In this document: one piece after another, positions 45,318 through 56,356 of the stretch | How positions within the stretch are numbered: the first letter of the stretch is position 1 | Layout of the letters: each line of letters starts with the position of its first letter | Assembly (NCBI GenBank): GCA_963662175.1 | Contig: OY759223.1 | Coordinates: forward strand, 14,734,249 to 14,798,248 | From: Aradus depressus | Taxonomy: Eukaryota; Arthropoda; Insecta; Hemiptera; Aradidae | DNA length: 64,000 bases | Direction of reading: 5' to 3' | Translations under genes and position numbers: made by a program | The notes under the pieces: generated by a model | The model's input: the letters and a program-made list of their open reading frames with translations, nothing else | Told to the model about the DNA's origin: nothing | The model's database searches: none

Positions 45318-45602
45318 ACGCAGAAAATCACCGGCAATATACATCCCCAAAGCGAATTAATCAATTAACTTTTCGCTCCAGACGATCGTTTGAGCTAATA
45401 TTCAACAGTTGACTTACATTGGGGCTCCTAAATTTTGTATCGATAAATTAATTATATCGGCCGTTATTGGGAGTTTTGAATTGAGCCCTCCCCTGAAACG
45501 CCCTGTTCCCATCAGCTGATATTGCTGAAGTTTTACAGTTATTGTAATCAATGGGACATGACTTTAAATATGAAATTTCATGTCGATACATTCATTGAAC
45601 AC
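45318..45602 (-). repeat. family-A 3' half, reverse
   Basis: AAATCACCGGCAATATACAT-CCCC, then AATTAATCAATTAACTTTTCGC and internal unit ATTATATCGGCCGTTATTGG. Confidence 0.75.
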
Positions 45603-45765
45603 CCCCAATCACTAATATGTCCTCAGATTTGTGATATTATCAATATGACAAACGATATAACGCCTCAAAGAATAAAAAATAAATTTGTGTGGGAAATATT
45701 TCAAAATATTGTTTAAATTGTATTATGTAATATAAAATATTATTTTATTATTGGTAGTTATTCGA

Positions 45766-45988
45766 AACCGAGGCTAGGAAATAAAAAAAAAACCTTGAGC
45801 ACACCATCCTTCGGATTGGATGTTAAGCGATGTTCCCGAGCCTGTACGGTGTCAGGTACTCGTTAAAGACCCCTACCCAAGTGAATAAAAATTGGACTCA
45901 TGTCCACCAGAATGGCGAAAGAGCGCTCTGGTAGTAGGCGATATGACCTTGTATTTAAAACTCGGGCATGATTCATAATAACTATTAT
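45766..45988 (+). mobile_element. SINE-1 fragment
   Basis: From GAAACCGAGGC to ACTCGGGCATGATTCATAAT; a central piece is deleted. Confidence 0.8.
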
Positions 45989-46339
45989 TAGTAGTTTTTA
46001 GGACTTTCTTCATCACAAACATCAAGAAAATTCCTACTAGGTCTCCTATACTAGGTCTGGTGGATCTACGTTATATCATCACTTTTGAAATCCCTAGCAT
46101 AGCATTGATGAATTGTTATTGTAGTAGAGAACACTGGAATTAAAACATGAATGACTTCACACACAAAGAAAGAAAGAGAAGCTTAGATGTGCGTATAGAG
46201 AAGTAAACAAGAATAAAGACTCGTTACAGACCTGTTCTCTTCAAGAGTCAGCTGCTGCATGGCCGGCTATCACATGACTAGGGAATCAAGGACAGTAGTG
46301 GGAACGTAGGGACCGCTCGCCCCACTCTCCAGGTGAGGT

Positions 46340-46700
46340 TGCCTGGAGTATTCTCAATGGAATGGAGCAGTGATTCAAGTCTACCTGCTACTTGGATCAC
46401 TGGAAACATTATCTTCATGGGATGTAGGAGTGATCCAAATGTTCCTGCTACTTGGATCACTTGGAAACTTCATCACAATGAGATTTGGCAGTGATATAAC
46501 TGTTTCCAGCTATTTAGGTAGGTGGAAACATTATCTCAATGAGATGTAGCAGTGATCCAGCTGTACTTGTAACTTGAATCACAGGAAACATCATCTCAAT
46601 GAGATGTAGCAGTGATCTAGCTGTACTTGCTACTTGAATCACATGAACCATCATCACAATGAGATGTAGCACATGCTACATACATCATCTAAATGAGATC
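46340..46700 (+). repeat. minisatellite, ~60-bp unit x ~6
   Basis: The unit contains GGAAACATCATCTCAATGAG and GCTACTTG.ATCAC. Divergence increases toward the left edge. Confidence 0.88.
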
Positions 46701-46860
46701 CTACTTTCTTTTTATTTCACTAAATGGTGGATTTTTTGTAGACTGCCTGATGATAAGGGCAACCTTGAAAGCCGGCTAGCATAAAATAATAAAAACTGTG
46801 TCGGGCTATCATTTTATTTTATACTGTGTAACAATCACAACTAAGTACATCCATCATCAC
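46700..46860 (+). mobile_element. Penelope-like terminal repeat (type c)
   Basis: GACTGCCTGATGATAAGGGC, GAAAGCCGGCTAGC, then AATAATAAAAACTGTG and CTGTGTAACAATCACAAC, as at 52000. Confidence 0.6.
46742..46780 (+). ncRNA. hammerhead-ribozyme-like motif, type c
   Basis: CTGATGA, perfect stem II AAGG-GCAA-CCTT, GAAA, stem III AGC-CG-GCU, A17, stem I TGC/GCA: the most complete core in the window. Confidence 0.65.
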
Positions 46861-46883
46861 GTTGATTATTATTTTATATTTTA

Positions 46884-47052
46884 TCTGGTATGTGAAAAAA
46901 CCTTGAGCACGCCGTCCTTCAGATGGGACGTTAAGCGATGGTCCGGAGGCTGTAAGATGTCAAATACCTCTACCCTTGGTAGCTTAATCTGGGTAGACAA
47001 AATTAGGAATCTCATAGTTAAGTCGGGCTCATGTCCACCAGAGCGAAGAAAT
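46884..47052 (+). mobile_element. SINE-1 fragment
   Basis: CCTTGAGCACGCCGTCCTTC to GTCGGGCTCATGTCCACCAG; cut by the MITE that follows. Confidence 0.8.
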
Positions 47053-47062
47053 ACAATAACTA

Positions 47063-47376
47063 CAGTAGATTCCCTCTAATCCGGACACCGATTATACGGA
47101 CATCCGATTAATCCGGACGGAATTAAAAAAAAAAACTAATTAAAATTTAGTAAACTAAATATTTAAATTAGCGAGCGGTAAGTATTGGGTTTGACGTGAC
47201 TTACTCATTTGGCTACGATGAAAAAGTGCCGACAAAGAAGACGCGCTAAATATTTACGCTAATATTTAAAAAAATATTTATCATGTGCATTTTACAGCAA
47301 ATTCCGTTTAATCCGGACTTTCGGTGATCCGAACTGGGTCCGGTCCCATCTAGTCCGGATTAGCGGGACTCTACTG
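47063..47376 (+). mobile_element. second pogo/Tigger-like MITE family (314 bp)
   Basis: Ends CAGTAGATTCCCTCTAATCC and reverse of ..GGATTAGCGGGACTCTACTG, TA on both sides. The interior repeats TAATCCGGAC. Confidence 0.85.
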
Positions 47377-48257
47377 TAACTATTTTAAACAATTATTGTA
47401 ATTAACCATCAAGTGTCGAAACTGATATGGCGTGGTCCAGGATTTTAATTTTGATAGGTGTAAATACATAAGTAATAAGTAAATAATACAAAATAATAAA
47501 TTAATTAGAATTTAAATGAAAAATTATTTTATATTCATGAACATAATTCCCTAAGATAATAACAAGAAATAAGTGTAAAGCTTAACGTATCAGACCAACG
47601 ATTAATATGTTTAAAAACTTAATAAAATAATATATGATATAATTAAAAGTTTAATTTACCTTAAGTCTGTATCGAAAGAAAGGTACGTGATTGCGATCCG
47701 AGGAGAAGAGCCCTAAGGAAACAAATAATAATATAAGAAAATAATAATAACAAAAAGTTAACAAGAATAAACTGAAAATGTATTAAGCAAAAAAATATAT
47801 ATATTTTGGCTTAGAAGACTTGTAGGAAGAAAGATGATCTTGGAAAAACTTGGAAATGAAAAAGGAGAATAAACCCGAGAAAACTCAAAATTAAATTCTG
47901 ACCGATTACATAACATCCCCTATACTTTTTATAGCTTGAGAAGTAAAAATAACTGTCCCAAAAAGGAGCTAATAGTTTCAGGAGCAAGGAACATGTTCCT
48001 GTGGAACAGAGATACCTGTTAAAAAATACCTGTTCTTCAAATAACAGGGCATCCATAATCGAAATGAATAATAACCCACATTGTGTAATTGAAGCCTGGA
48101 ACTTAGAAGATCGATTCACTACTGATTTCATTCCAATACAAAAATAGTTTTAATAAATGATTGACGCTTATGTAGTTTTCTATTTGATAATAATTACATT
48201 AGATTCGAATAATGGAAGAACCCAGGGACCTAAGCATCCAATGCTTTTATCCCTTCT
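47377..48257. other. interval without recognised gene
   Basis: A reverse family-A start is visible at about 47890-47950 (GACCGATTACATAACATCCC). Otherwise AT-rich. Confidence 0.45.
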
Positions 48258-48425
48258 CTGTTAGCTCTACTGTGGGAGTACTAAATGTTGCCCAACCAGG
48301 TTTAGTTACCCGAAGTAGGAAAGGTCTTTTACGAGTATCTGACAACGCACAGGCCACCAAGGGACTCGGTCGGGTTTCGAACCCGCGATCTCGAGCTTAG
48401 TAGGCTCTGAGCTACCGGCGCCCTC
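48258..48425 (-). mobile_element. SINE-1 with complete head
   Basis: Head GGGCGCCGGTAGCTCAGAGC, B-box region CGCGGGTTCGAAACCCGACC; the tail half is lost. A family-A scrap (48424-48491) and another SINE tail (48563-48597) follow. Confidence 0.8.
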
Positions 48426-48639
48426 GGCTCTTATGTAAGTCAACTATTGATTTTTAGCACAAATGGTCGATTGGTTTTGGGTGGAGAGAAGGTCATTTGA
48501 CCTCTTATCGCGTTTTTGGAAATTTTTAGTTTTTTAAGAAATTTTTTAGAGCCGCAAATAACGCGTTAAAGCCCGAGCATGAGTTACAATAACTCACTAT
48601 TAAAGTTATCCTTAGTTAACCAAACTCATGTCATCATTC

Positions 48640-48952
48640 ACACCCAGACGAACCTCCCCGAAGATTGAGGCGGTGTTGGCTGAGAGACCTGCCATGATAA
48701 GATAGCAAGTGCCTTGGGAGTAGTGGTGTCCAGACTCTCCCCCCAATGTCGCCTCTCTTCAGCTTTTCTGCCCATCTCAGTCTGCCTCCACAGCTGGACA
48801 GAGAGTGGTAGGAATGAGGACGGTACCATGCCGGACTTCATTTTGTTTTAGTGATTTTGTGAATATACATTACATTCTGGTCAGTCACCAAATTTATCTA
48901 CGGTTACTTGTAGCCGATTGTAAATATGCAAATAAAACATTAATAATAATTA
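48640..48952 (+). mobile_element. LINE-like 3' end (GC-rich)
   Basis: It shares AAGATTGAGGCGGTG.TGGC-GAGAGAC with 55555-55830 and ends in an AATAATAATTATTATGA-type simple tail. Probably the 3'UTR of a non-LTR element; no RT seen. Confidence 0.4.
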
Positions 48953-49227
48953 TTATGACTCATGCCCGGGCTTTAACTACAAGGTCACATCGCCTACTAC
49001 CAGAGCTCTCTTTCGTCACTTTGGTGGACATGAGCCCTGCTCTAGTATGGGAGTTCAAAATTTTGACTACCCTAAATTTCTATTCACCTAAGGTAAGGGG
49101 TCTTTAACGAGTACCTGACATCATATATCATATATTGACCCATTTGAAGGACGGCCTCCCAAATAAAATAAACTAAGGACCTCGGCCGGGTTTTGAACCC
49201 GCGATCTTGAGCTCAGTAAGCAAGTAC
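48951..49227 (-). mobile_element. SINE-1 copy
   Basis: Tail to B-box region all present (GCCCGGGCTTTAACTACAAG to GGGTTTTGAACCCGCG); the GTCCTTCGGATGG core is shortened. Confidence 0.85.
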
Positions 49228-49479
49228 TGTTTGACTGTTATTAATCTCGCTCTAATTGTTGTGACCTTCACGAGCTATTTAGTTAGAAAAAAAATAATTA
49301 ATAATTCATTTTGGATACTATTCCTTGCTGTCATATCTATATTTTTTTAGATTTATTAATATCGTATCTATAGTATAAAATTCATTTGGTTATATCTTTC
49401 TAAATTTTTTGTCTGTAATTTTCAATTTATTTAATGAGTAGAGAAATAAAAAATTAAAATAATGTAAAACCTTAGATTT

Positions 49480-49676
49480 TTTATGTGGAAAGTGAAGAAA
49501 ATCTTGAGCGTGCCGTCCTTCGGATAGGATTTTAAGGGATGGGCCAGGACCTGTACGATGTCAGACACTCGCTAAATACCAATGTAACAAAATTTAGAAC
49601 TTTCATAGTAGTCAGAGCGAGGAAAGGCGCTCTGGTAGTAGGCGATATAACTTCGTAGTTGAAGCCCTGTCACATA
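49480..49676 (+). mobile_element. SINE-1 fragment
   Basis: CTTGAGCGTGCCGTCCTTCG to CGTAGTTGAAGCCCTGTCAC. Confidence 0.75.
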
Positions 49677-49679
49677 AAG

Positions 49680-49945
49680 TCAGTGAATCAATGTACAATG
49701 TACTTAATTATTAAGCGAATTAATCAATAATGTTTTTTATTCCCCTCTGAAGCCCATCAACGGATGTGGTTTCAAATAAATAGCCGTCCTTCTCATACTA
49801 AATCTCGTGTAATGAATGTATCGACACAAAATTTAGAACGATGATACAGAAGTAGATTGGAACGGAGAAAACGGTAGATTGGTGTTAAGATGAAGAGAAA
49901 AAACGTAGTAGATTAATTCGTGCTGCAGAAGTACATTGCCAATGT
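49680..49945. repeat. family-A pieces, rearranged
   Basis: Reverse 3' end (49690-49800) joined to a plus 3' module (49805-49940: TAATGAATGTATCGACACAA to GAAGTACATTGCC). Confidence 0.55.
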
Positions 49946-50436
49946 GGTAAAAAGAATCAATTATTGTTGTTAAATAAAAATAAATAAATAAAAATATAAA
50001 TAATAATTAAATAAACAAATAAAATCAACTAGAATTACCACATTTCCTGTAGAAATTGTATATCTCTGGTCTCGACATCACCGGATAAATGAGAGTTTAC
50101 TATATTTGAGACAACACAGAGAGCAGGAGAAAATACAAGAGAAATTGAAATATTTCAATAGATACCTGTCTTGTGTCTCTAAACAATAGCCTGCCATTGG
50201 AAAAACAAATTTTCCACAGTAAGTTACTGAAAAGAATAAGTAACGAGGCGTACGTGTAAGTACTAAAGATTATTTTCACGACATTCAGCAAATCTAATAT
50301 ATGGAAAACATTTCAAATAAATACACAACGAAGATATTTCAAAGGCAAGAATCATTAATAGTCGTTTTCAGAGACGCCATAATGAAAACGTAGTTTCTGA
50401 AGAACCCTGAACACAATTTGACTATTTTCGCGATGT

Positions 50437-50862
50437 TTATATGAGTGTATGAAATGAAAAAAAGAACTTTATTCTCGGATTGGCGTCCCCTAAGAATAAT
50501 AGCAAAAAAAATATATTTATGTGAGTGTATGAGATGAAAAAAAGAACTTTATTCTCGGATTGGTGTCACCTAAGAATAATAATAGAAAAAAGATATTTAT
50601 GTGAGTGTATGAAATCAAAAAAATAACTTTATTCTCGGATTGGCGTCCCCTAAGAATAATAATAGAAAAAATATGTTTATATGAGTGTATGAAATGAAAA
50701 AAAACAACTTTATACTCGGATTGGTGTCCCCTAAGAATAATAACAGAAAAAATATATTTATATGAGTGTATGAAATGAAAAAAAAAAGAACTTTATTCTC
50801 GGATTGGTGTCCCCTAAGAATAATAACAGAAAAAATATGTTTATGAGAGAGTATGAAATGAA
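50437..50862 (+). repeat. minisatellite, 80-82-bp unit x ~5.3
   Basis: The unit is TATATGAGTGTATGAAATGA-poly-A-GAACTTTATTCTCGGATTGG-GTCCCCTAAGAATAAT. A-run length varies between units. The 91-codon minus frame is an artefact of the tandem array. Confidence 0.92.
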
Positions 50863-51410
50863 ACAGAAAAAAAATAAATGGTATGTCCATAGTTATGAGG
50901 CAGGTGAATCTTGTAGATCGGGTCTATAGGCCAGTTGGAAGTGGAAAAACAGGATTTGGGCCAATAGGAAAGCGTCAAGTTGTCACCATTCCCAATCTGT
51001 AGTAGCATTGCACTCACATAACACTTCTCAGTCGCCTAGTAACAACCGTAATAACTTCTTCTAGTTTTCATTGATTGAAAAAACATATATGTACATTCAT
51101 CCCTTTACAATTTTATTTATAAAGATGAAACTCGATATACATTTTCCAATACTGATATGAAAGGTAAATCTTCAGTGGCTGGCCTTATCTACACAAATTA
51201 CATATTTCAGCTCGCATTTTAGTAATGTCAATATTGTTTGGTTCTTTAACAATAATTGAAGGTTGCAAGAGGCCAAGGTTGCCACGGGTAACGAAAAATA
51301 TATAATTACGTAAAAAAATATCTTAAAACATATTACAATATATGTGATGTGACCATTGCAGGACTTTCTTATACAAACTACGCTTACAGATCACTCTCTC
51401 TCTCTGCCCC

Positions 51411-51670
51411 TTCGAAACCCGACCGAGGCCCTTAGTTTATTTTATCCGGGAGGTAGCATGGATGTTAAGCGATGGTCCCGAGCCTGTACGATGTCAGGTA
51501 CTCGTTAAAGACCCCTACCCTAGGTGAATAAAAATTTAGGGTAGGCAAAATTTAGGACTCCCACAGTAGAGTCGGGCTCATGTCCACCAGAGTGACGAAA
51601 GGGCGCTCTGGTAGAAGGCGATATGACCTCATAGTTAAAGCCCTGGGATGAGTCATAAAACCTAAACTTA
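51411..51670 (+). mobile_element. SINE-1, head truncated
   Basis: Starts at TTCGAAACCCGACCGAGGCC, lacks the CGTCCTTCGG segment, otherwise close to the 13829 copy. Confidence 0.85.
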
Positions 51671-51895
51671 AACCCTTCATTCCAAATTTCAAGTTCAAAA
51701 TTACCATCGTTTTTCGCGGTATAGAGCTCACAATTTTCCAATCACATGTATACACACATACGGACAGACATTATCGTGAAAAAGGTCAAAACGTATTCAA
51801 GGGACCTTGAAACGTAAAAATCCGTTGAAACCTCGAAGTCGTATTTTCGCACGATTACAACACTTCCGAACGTATAAGAAAGTAAAAAAAATAAT
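51670..51895 (+). repeat. family-C repeat
   Basis: ACATACGGACAGACATTATC, GTCAAAACGTATTCAAGGGA, CGCACGATTACAACACTTCC-AAGAAAGTAAAA. Confidence 0.6.
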
Positions 51896-51999
51896 TATTT
51901 GTTCATTTTTTAATTAGGCCATCCTAAAAAGGTAAACAAATAAACATAAAAACGTTTCGATAAATAAACTGTTATCGTCTAACTTTTATTTGATATCCA

Positions 52000-52170
52000 A
52001 CTGTATGAAGTTTCATTTCAATTTATTTTTATTTTATCAGACTGCCTCGAAAGCCGGCTAGCTTATACTAATAAAAATCTGTGAGAGGTCAGACTACATT
52101 TTATTTGACAACCTGTGAAATAATCACTTCTCACTACATCAGCCATCTTCGTATTATTGCATGAAGATTA
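52000..52170 (+). mobile_element. Penelope-like terminal repeat (type c), ribozyme core deleted
   Basis: CAGACTGCC is joined directly to TCGAAAGCCGGCTAGC; the CTGATGA and stem II are lost. Then CTGTGAGAGGTCAGACTACA and CTTCTCACTACATCAGCCAT. Confidence 0.6.
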
Positions 52171-52175
52171 GGTCA

Positions 52176-52498
52176 GGGGGCGTTCAAGTATTACGTAACG
52201 CAATTTGGGGGGGAGGGGAGGTCTTGTAAAACGTTACGATGCGTTACAGGGGCGGGAAGGGGGAAACTAGGGAATTAAAATCTCCCAAGTTGGCAATCCT
52301 TTTCATTTATGTTTTACGGGGAATCCCTCGATTGTATTGTACGCCATTTTTATTTTGTTCTCCCAAGTTGGCAATCCTCTTCGTTTATGTTTTACGTTTA
52401 GGGAGGGGGGTACCGAAAAACGTTACGGCGCGTTACATGGGGGGGAGGGAGGGTCAAAAATCTTCAAAAATTGCGTTACGTAATACTTGAACGCCCCC
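52176..52498. mobile_element. PIF/Harbinger-like MITE (323 bp), TCA duplication
   Basis: GGGGGCGTTCAAGTATTACG-TAACGCAATTT and its reverse complement at the end, flanked by TCA (52173-52175, 52499-52501). Two internal copies of CTCCCAAGTTGGCAATCCT and of ACGTTACG-CGTTACA. Confidence 0.82.
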
Positions 52499-52582
52499 TC
52501 ATTACAAGATCGATTGGACTAATTTTTTGTGTAAATTCCAGAAGCTCTGAGATTTTTTTAAATTCTATATTTTTTATTTTTC

Positions 52583-53632
52583 CAGCTATACAAAGTATAA
52601 GGGAAGTTATGTAATCGGCCAAAAAAGTGATGCGGATTTTTCATAGAAATTTCATGTTTTCCGACCTCCAGATAATTAATACGAAAAAAAAGCTGTTTGT
52701 CTGCGTGTAATACAATCAATGTATCATGAAATTTTATATTTGAAATCAGAACCCTCTAAAGACAACACCTAATGATTTTCAGCCAAATCGTCCAAAGAGA
52801 AGAGGTTGATTAGGGGAGGCTTAACGCAAAAACTCTAATTCCTGCAGATAGAATGAATGTATTGACACGAAATATTATACGTGTGACCTTAACTTCATAA
52901 GGACAACAGCTATCGAGTTTTAGCCGAATCGACCAAAGAGGGGGGTTATTTGGGATAAGGGACCATTCATAAATTACGTAAGGCTTTTTTAAAGCTAATT
53001 TGACCCCCCCCCCTCCACACGTTGACAAGAAATTTCCGTAAGAAATGATCGTATTGATAAAATTAAAGACAGTTTGAGCAGCTTGTACCCAAGCTTTAAA
53101 TAATAGTGGATGTAAATATGCAGACATGTCAGGTATAATAAATAAACGATACTAAAATGACAATTATTTTTCAAAATTCAAGCAATAGGGAAATCCATAG
53201 TCAGCGAGACAATAGAATAAAAAAATGTCTAGAAGTACTAAGACCATATGATTTGTGTAGGATTCAATACTGAATTTGAGAACTAAGTACAGATGGCGCT
53301 ATCCAATAGCGCCATTTCTTAGCGCGAAAGTAGTAGATTTTAAATTCAAAAACTTACATAAGATCAAATTCTTTACCCCCCTCCCCTATAGTAAGAATTA
53401 GTAATGTGAGAGCTTATACCCCCCCTAAATGCCTTACGTAATTTATGAATGACCCCTAAGGCCTAACTCAAAAACCTACCAATGAAATGAATATATCGAT
53501 ATGACGTCAAAATCTAATGAAGACATAACTATCAAATATCAGCGATATCGGCCGATCGATTGGTTTTGGAGGGAGAGCGGAACGTAATAAATTAATTCTT
53601 GCTGGGGAAGTACATAGCCGGTGATTCATCGA
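52583..53632 (+). repeat. family-A, near full length, split by a MITE
   Basis: It runs from CCAGCTATACAAAGTATAAG to CTGGGGAAGTACATAGCCGG-TGATTCATCGACG. Without the insertion it is about 550 bp, with two internal units. This is the best single view of the family. Confidence 0.8.
52959..53456. mobile_element. PIF/Harbinger-like MITE (498 bp), TAA duplication
   Basis: GGGACCATTCATAAATTACG-TAAGGC and its inverse, flanked by TAA (52956-52958, 53457-53459). C-rich and GGGGG-rich subterminal blocks. Confidence 0.85.
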
Positions 53633-54298
53633 CGTTATTATTTTTTTAATATGTCCTTAAAAGCCTAAAAAAATCACAAATCCAAACGTCTTACGAGTGA
53701 TCCCCCATTTTGTTCAAAAATCAAAAAGAAATTAACAATCCATATTGGATTTACAAACCAAAAATGATATTTTTGCTGATTTTTAAATTCTTTTCTTTTT
53801 TTTTCTTAAAAGAATATTTAATTCTCTTGCCCCAAAAGTTAAATATTGGTTGAGTACATTCAACTCGGATATGCTCCACTGAATAATGAAAAGACAACGG
53901 TTTGAGACATCGCGGTCATGTTGTTGTTGTTGTGGTAACAGTCCTGAAGGTTATATGCCCCTTTATGTCAAAATGTTATACATTTTAAGAGAAAAAAAAC
54001 TCGTAAAATAGTTATTATAATAGTTTATTTATACTTAATGATAAACAGGAATTTCTAGTGTATTTTACACTATAATCAACCATGACATGGTTGTAAACAC
54101 CTGTTGCTCAATGATCACAAATATTGATTTGACACACTATTTGCAAAACAAAACAAAAAAAAACAGAAAAACTAAGTACGTACAACACTTTTTAATATTT
54201 TTTATTATTATCATCAAGTTTATTGATTATAAACTAATTATTTTATTGTTATTTGTAAATTTATTTATATATACTTTCTTTTTCTGCAGTTTCGCTCT
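53633..54298. other. AT-rich interval
   Basis: A TTGTTGTTGTTG run lies at about 53923; otherwise not assigned. Confidence 0.45.
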
Positions 54299-54485
54299 TT
54301 GTGACTTGTCGAAGGGGCGTGTAATCGTCTGGAAATATCGTCATGAAAGAAGAGTTATCTTAAAGAAATATAAATATAAAATATTTATAGTATCTATCGT
54401 ATTTATTATTACTAGGAATTATATATTCACTAATTTTATTTTTATAAATATTATTATTCATCTCATAAGTGTTCGTATACTGTGA
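54299..54485 (+). other. candidate plus-strand exon (weak)
   Basis: TTTCTTTTTCTGCAG (ending about 54289) is a textbook acceptor. It is followed by about 70 bp of higher-GC sequence reading FALCDLSKGRVIVWKYRHER, then an AT-rich run open to a TGA at 54483. I do not recognise the peptide and see no partner exon. Confidence 0.17.
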
Positions 54486-54688
54486 TTTAATATCGGTTCA
54501 TGTATATAGTTTATAAGCTATTTCGATGTACAAAATTGTATGACAAATCCAACTATCATGTTATAGTATGATGGAAATGAATATTATTATTAAAAGTATA
54601 TTCACTTTGTACATTTATATTGGGTGTAACTAATAGTTTTTATAATATCAGATATTAGTAGTTAAAATATTGAAGAAATAAGACTTAC

Positions 54689-54738
54689 ATTGTCCCTGGA
54701 TCGAATCATTACCAGAGTTGAAGCTGGGAGAGCCGGCT
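54689..54738 (-). other. candidate 5' exon, gene unassigned (possibly GGT leader)
   Basis: On the minus strand a good donor (ACAAT|GTAAGT, donor at 54683-54688) closes a GC-richer segment. Upstream, TTCTCTTTTAG could be an acceptor at 54739, giving an exon of about 50 bp. Alternatively, transcription starts near an initiator-like CAGTCT at about 54785. The segment contains an ATG, but its frame does not join the GGT exon at 11086, so it would have to be leader sequence if it belongs to GGT. The position, upstream of GGT and on the same strand, is the only link. Confidence 0.3.
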
Positions 54739-54739
54739 A

Positions 54740-55025
54740 AAAGAGAATATTGATGAGATAAACACAAACACTAGGCGAGACTGGGGTCTGCTGGCTCGTG
54801 GATGGTAGGGGGATGTGGCTACGTCATAGCTGACGTCACTCTAGCCGTCTGTTCAATGTAAAGCCCGTCCTGGCTACATTGACTCCTGGTCCTATCAACA
54901 AGTTCAATTAAATGGATGTGAGATCTTCGTAAGACTCCAGGACATTCTCTTTTCAAGTCTTCAGTCGAATAGGTTCTTGTGACCTTGATCGTAAACCGTG
55001 AAGGGTTCAGTTGTTCACTTGACAT
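54740..55025 (-). promoter_or_regulatory. candidate promoter with CRE-like sites
   Basis: This stretch has close to balanced base composition beside AT-rich DNA, and one frame stays open for 68 codons. Minus-strand TGACGTCAGC and TGACGTAG (about 54820-54845) are CRE/ATF-like. It lies just upstream of the candidate exon at 54689. The open frame resembles no family I know and may be incidental. A 40-bp motif at its upstream edge recurs at 55940. Confidence 0.3.
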
Positions 55026-55085
55026 CGGGCGTCAACCATCGATGTTTTTCAACCATGGTTGACTATAGTGATGAACAAAAGCTCT
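55025..55085. repeat. short repeat shared with 55940-55990
   Basis: TTGACATCG.GCGTCAACCAT, CGATGTTTTTCAACCATGG occurs at both places; each includes CAACCATGGTTG-type palindromes. Possibly the ends of one element with about 0.9 kb between. Confidence 0.6.
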
Positions 55086-55106
55086 GAGTGGAACAATGCC
55101 CGGTTT

Positions 55107-55440
55107 GCTACTACCAGAGCTCTCATTCGCCACTCTTGTGGACTTGAGCACGATTCTACTACGGGAGTCCTAAATGTTGCCTACCCTAAATTTTTATTCA
55201 CCTATGTTAGGGGTTTTTAAGAAGTACTACCTGAAATCGTACAGGCTCGGGACCATCGCTTAACGTTCCATCTGTAGGACGGCGTAATCAAGGTTTTTTC
55301 ACATCTCAGATAAAAAATCTATGGGCCTCGGACGGGTTTCGAACCCGCGATCTATACATACAACTAGGAATATAAAAACTACAAATAAAAGTTAGTTAGG
55401 ACTCATACCCGGGCTTTAGCTACGAGGTCATATCGCCTCT
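55107..55440 (-). mobile_element. SINE-1 copy plus a second tail
   Basis: 55107-55356 runs from the tail to GGGTTTCGAACCCGCGATC. 55389-55440 is an additional tail fragment. Confidence 0.8.
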
Positions 55441-55554
55441 TGACGATGACATGAATATAAAATAATAAAAAAAAATGTGTAAAAATAATTAATATTTCAA
55501 AAATAAACAATGTACGTAAGAGAAACATAAAAAACACAACACAGAAAAAAAAAG

Positions 55555-55830
55555 TCAATCATTGCAATTCCAACAACCCTCCCATAAGATTGAGGCGGTG
55601 CTGGCCGAGAGACTTTTTGCATTAAAGTATGTAACTACTATTTAAGGAGTGCTGGCATTGGCCCGTTTCACCTCCATTTATTCAAGTAAATTCAGCTCTT
55701 CTTATTCTCCTCGGTTTGCCACCACTGCTGGTCAGAAGCTGGCAGAGCGAGGTGGTACGGGGGATCACTTGGGCTACCGTGGACTCTACCTCAACTGAAT
55801 GAGGATGGTGTTGATTTTTTTACCTCCTGA
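55555..55830 (+). mobile_element. LINE-like 3' end (GC-rich)
   Basis: Related to 48640-48952 over its first 40 bp; the remainder is C/T-rich. No coding frame is kept. Confidence 0.35.
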
Positions 55831-56356
55831 TATAAAAATCATTATGTATGAAGTAATCTGGAATCATTAAAACAATTTGGCTATCTAGTATTTATTTAGG
55901 TAAGATTCGGGCGCTATCCAAAGGAGTGTGCAAAACCACCTTGACATCGAGCGTCAACCATCGATGTTTTTCAACCATGGAACCATGGTTGCTTTCCTTG
56001 AGGGACCTCTGTAAAATTAATGAAAATAAGATAATTTTTTTTTATGATGTCTCGTTAAGTAATTCATGGACAGTCCCTTAGTATGGTCTGTTGTCTGTTT
56101 CAGGTGCGAAGGCCAAAAAACAATGATCCGGAATATTTGGACACACAGCTTGCAAACGGAATACAGAGAGGATCAAGAATTATGACTTGAAAGACGCCTG
56201 ACCAAAATATATATCATATTTGATAATTTGATGTCTGGTGTATGTATATTATTCACTCAAGGAAGCCACCATCAACGGGATAAAACAGAAATATAGATAA
56301 TTTTAAATTATAACACATTTTTTGTTCCACAAAGAAAAGCAACAAATTAAATAATG

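Noticed and set aside
50615..50890. Membrane protein on the minus strand
   Set aside because: It is a translation of the 80-bp minisatellite with A-runs read as Phe.
54689..54738. Coding first exon of GGT
   Set aside because: Neither possible acceptor at 11087 or 11085 gives a continuous frame from its ATG. Kept only as a candidate leader exon.
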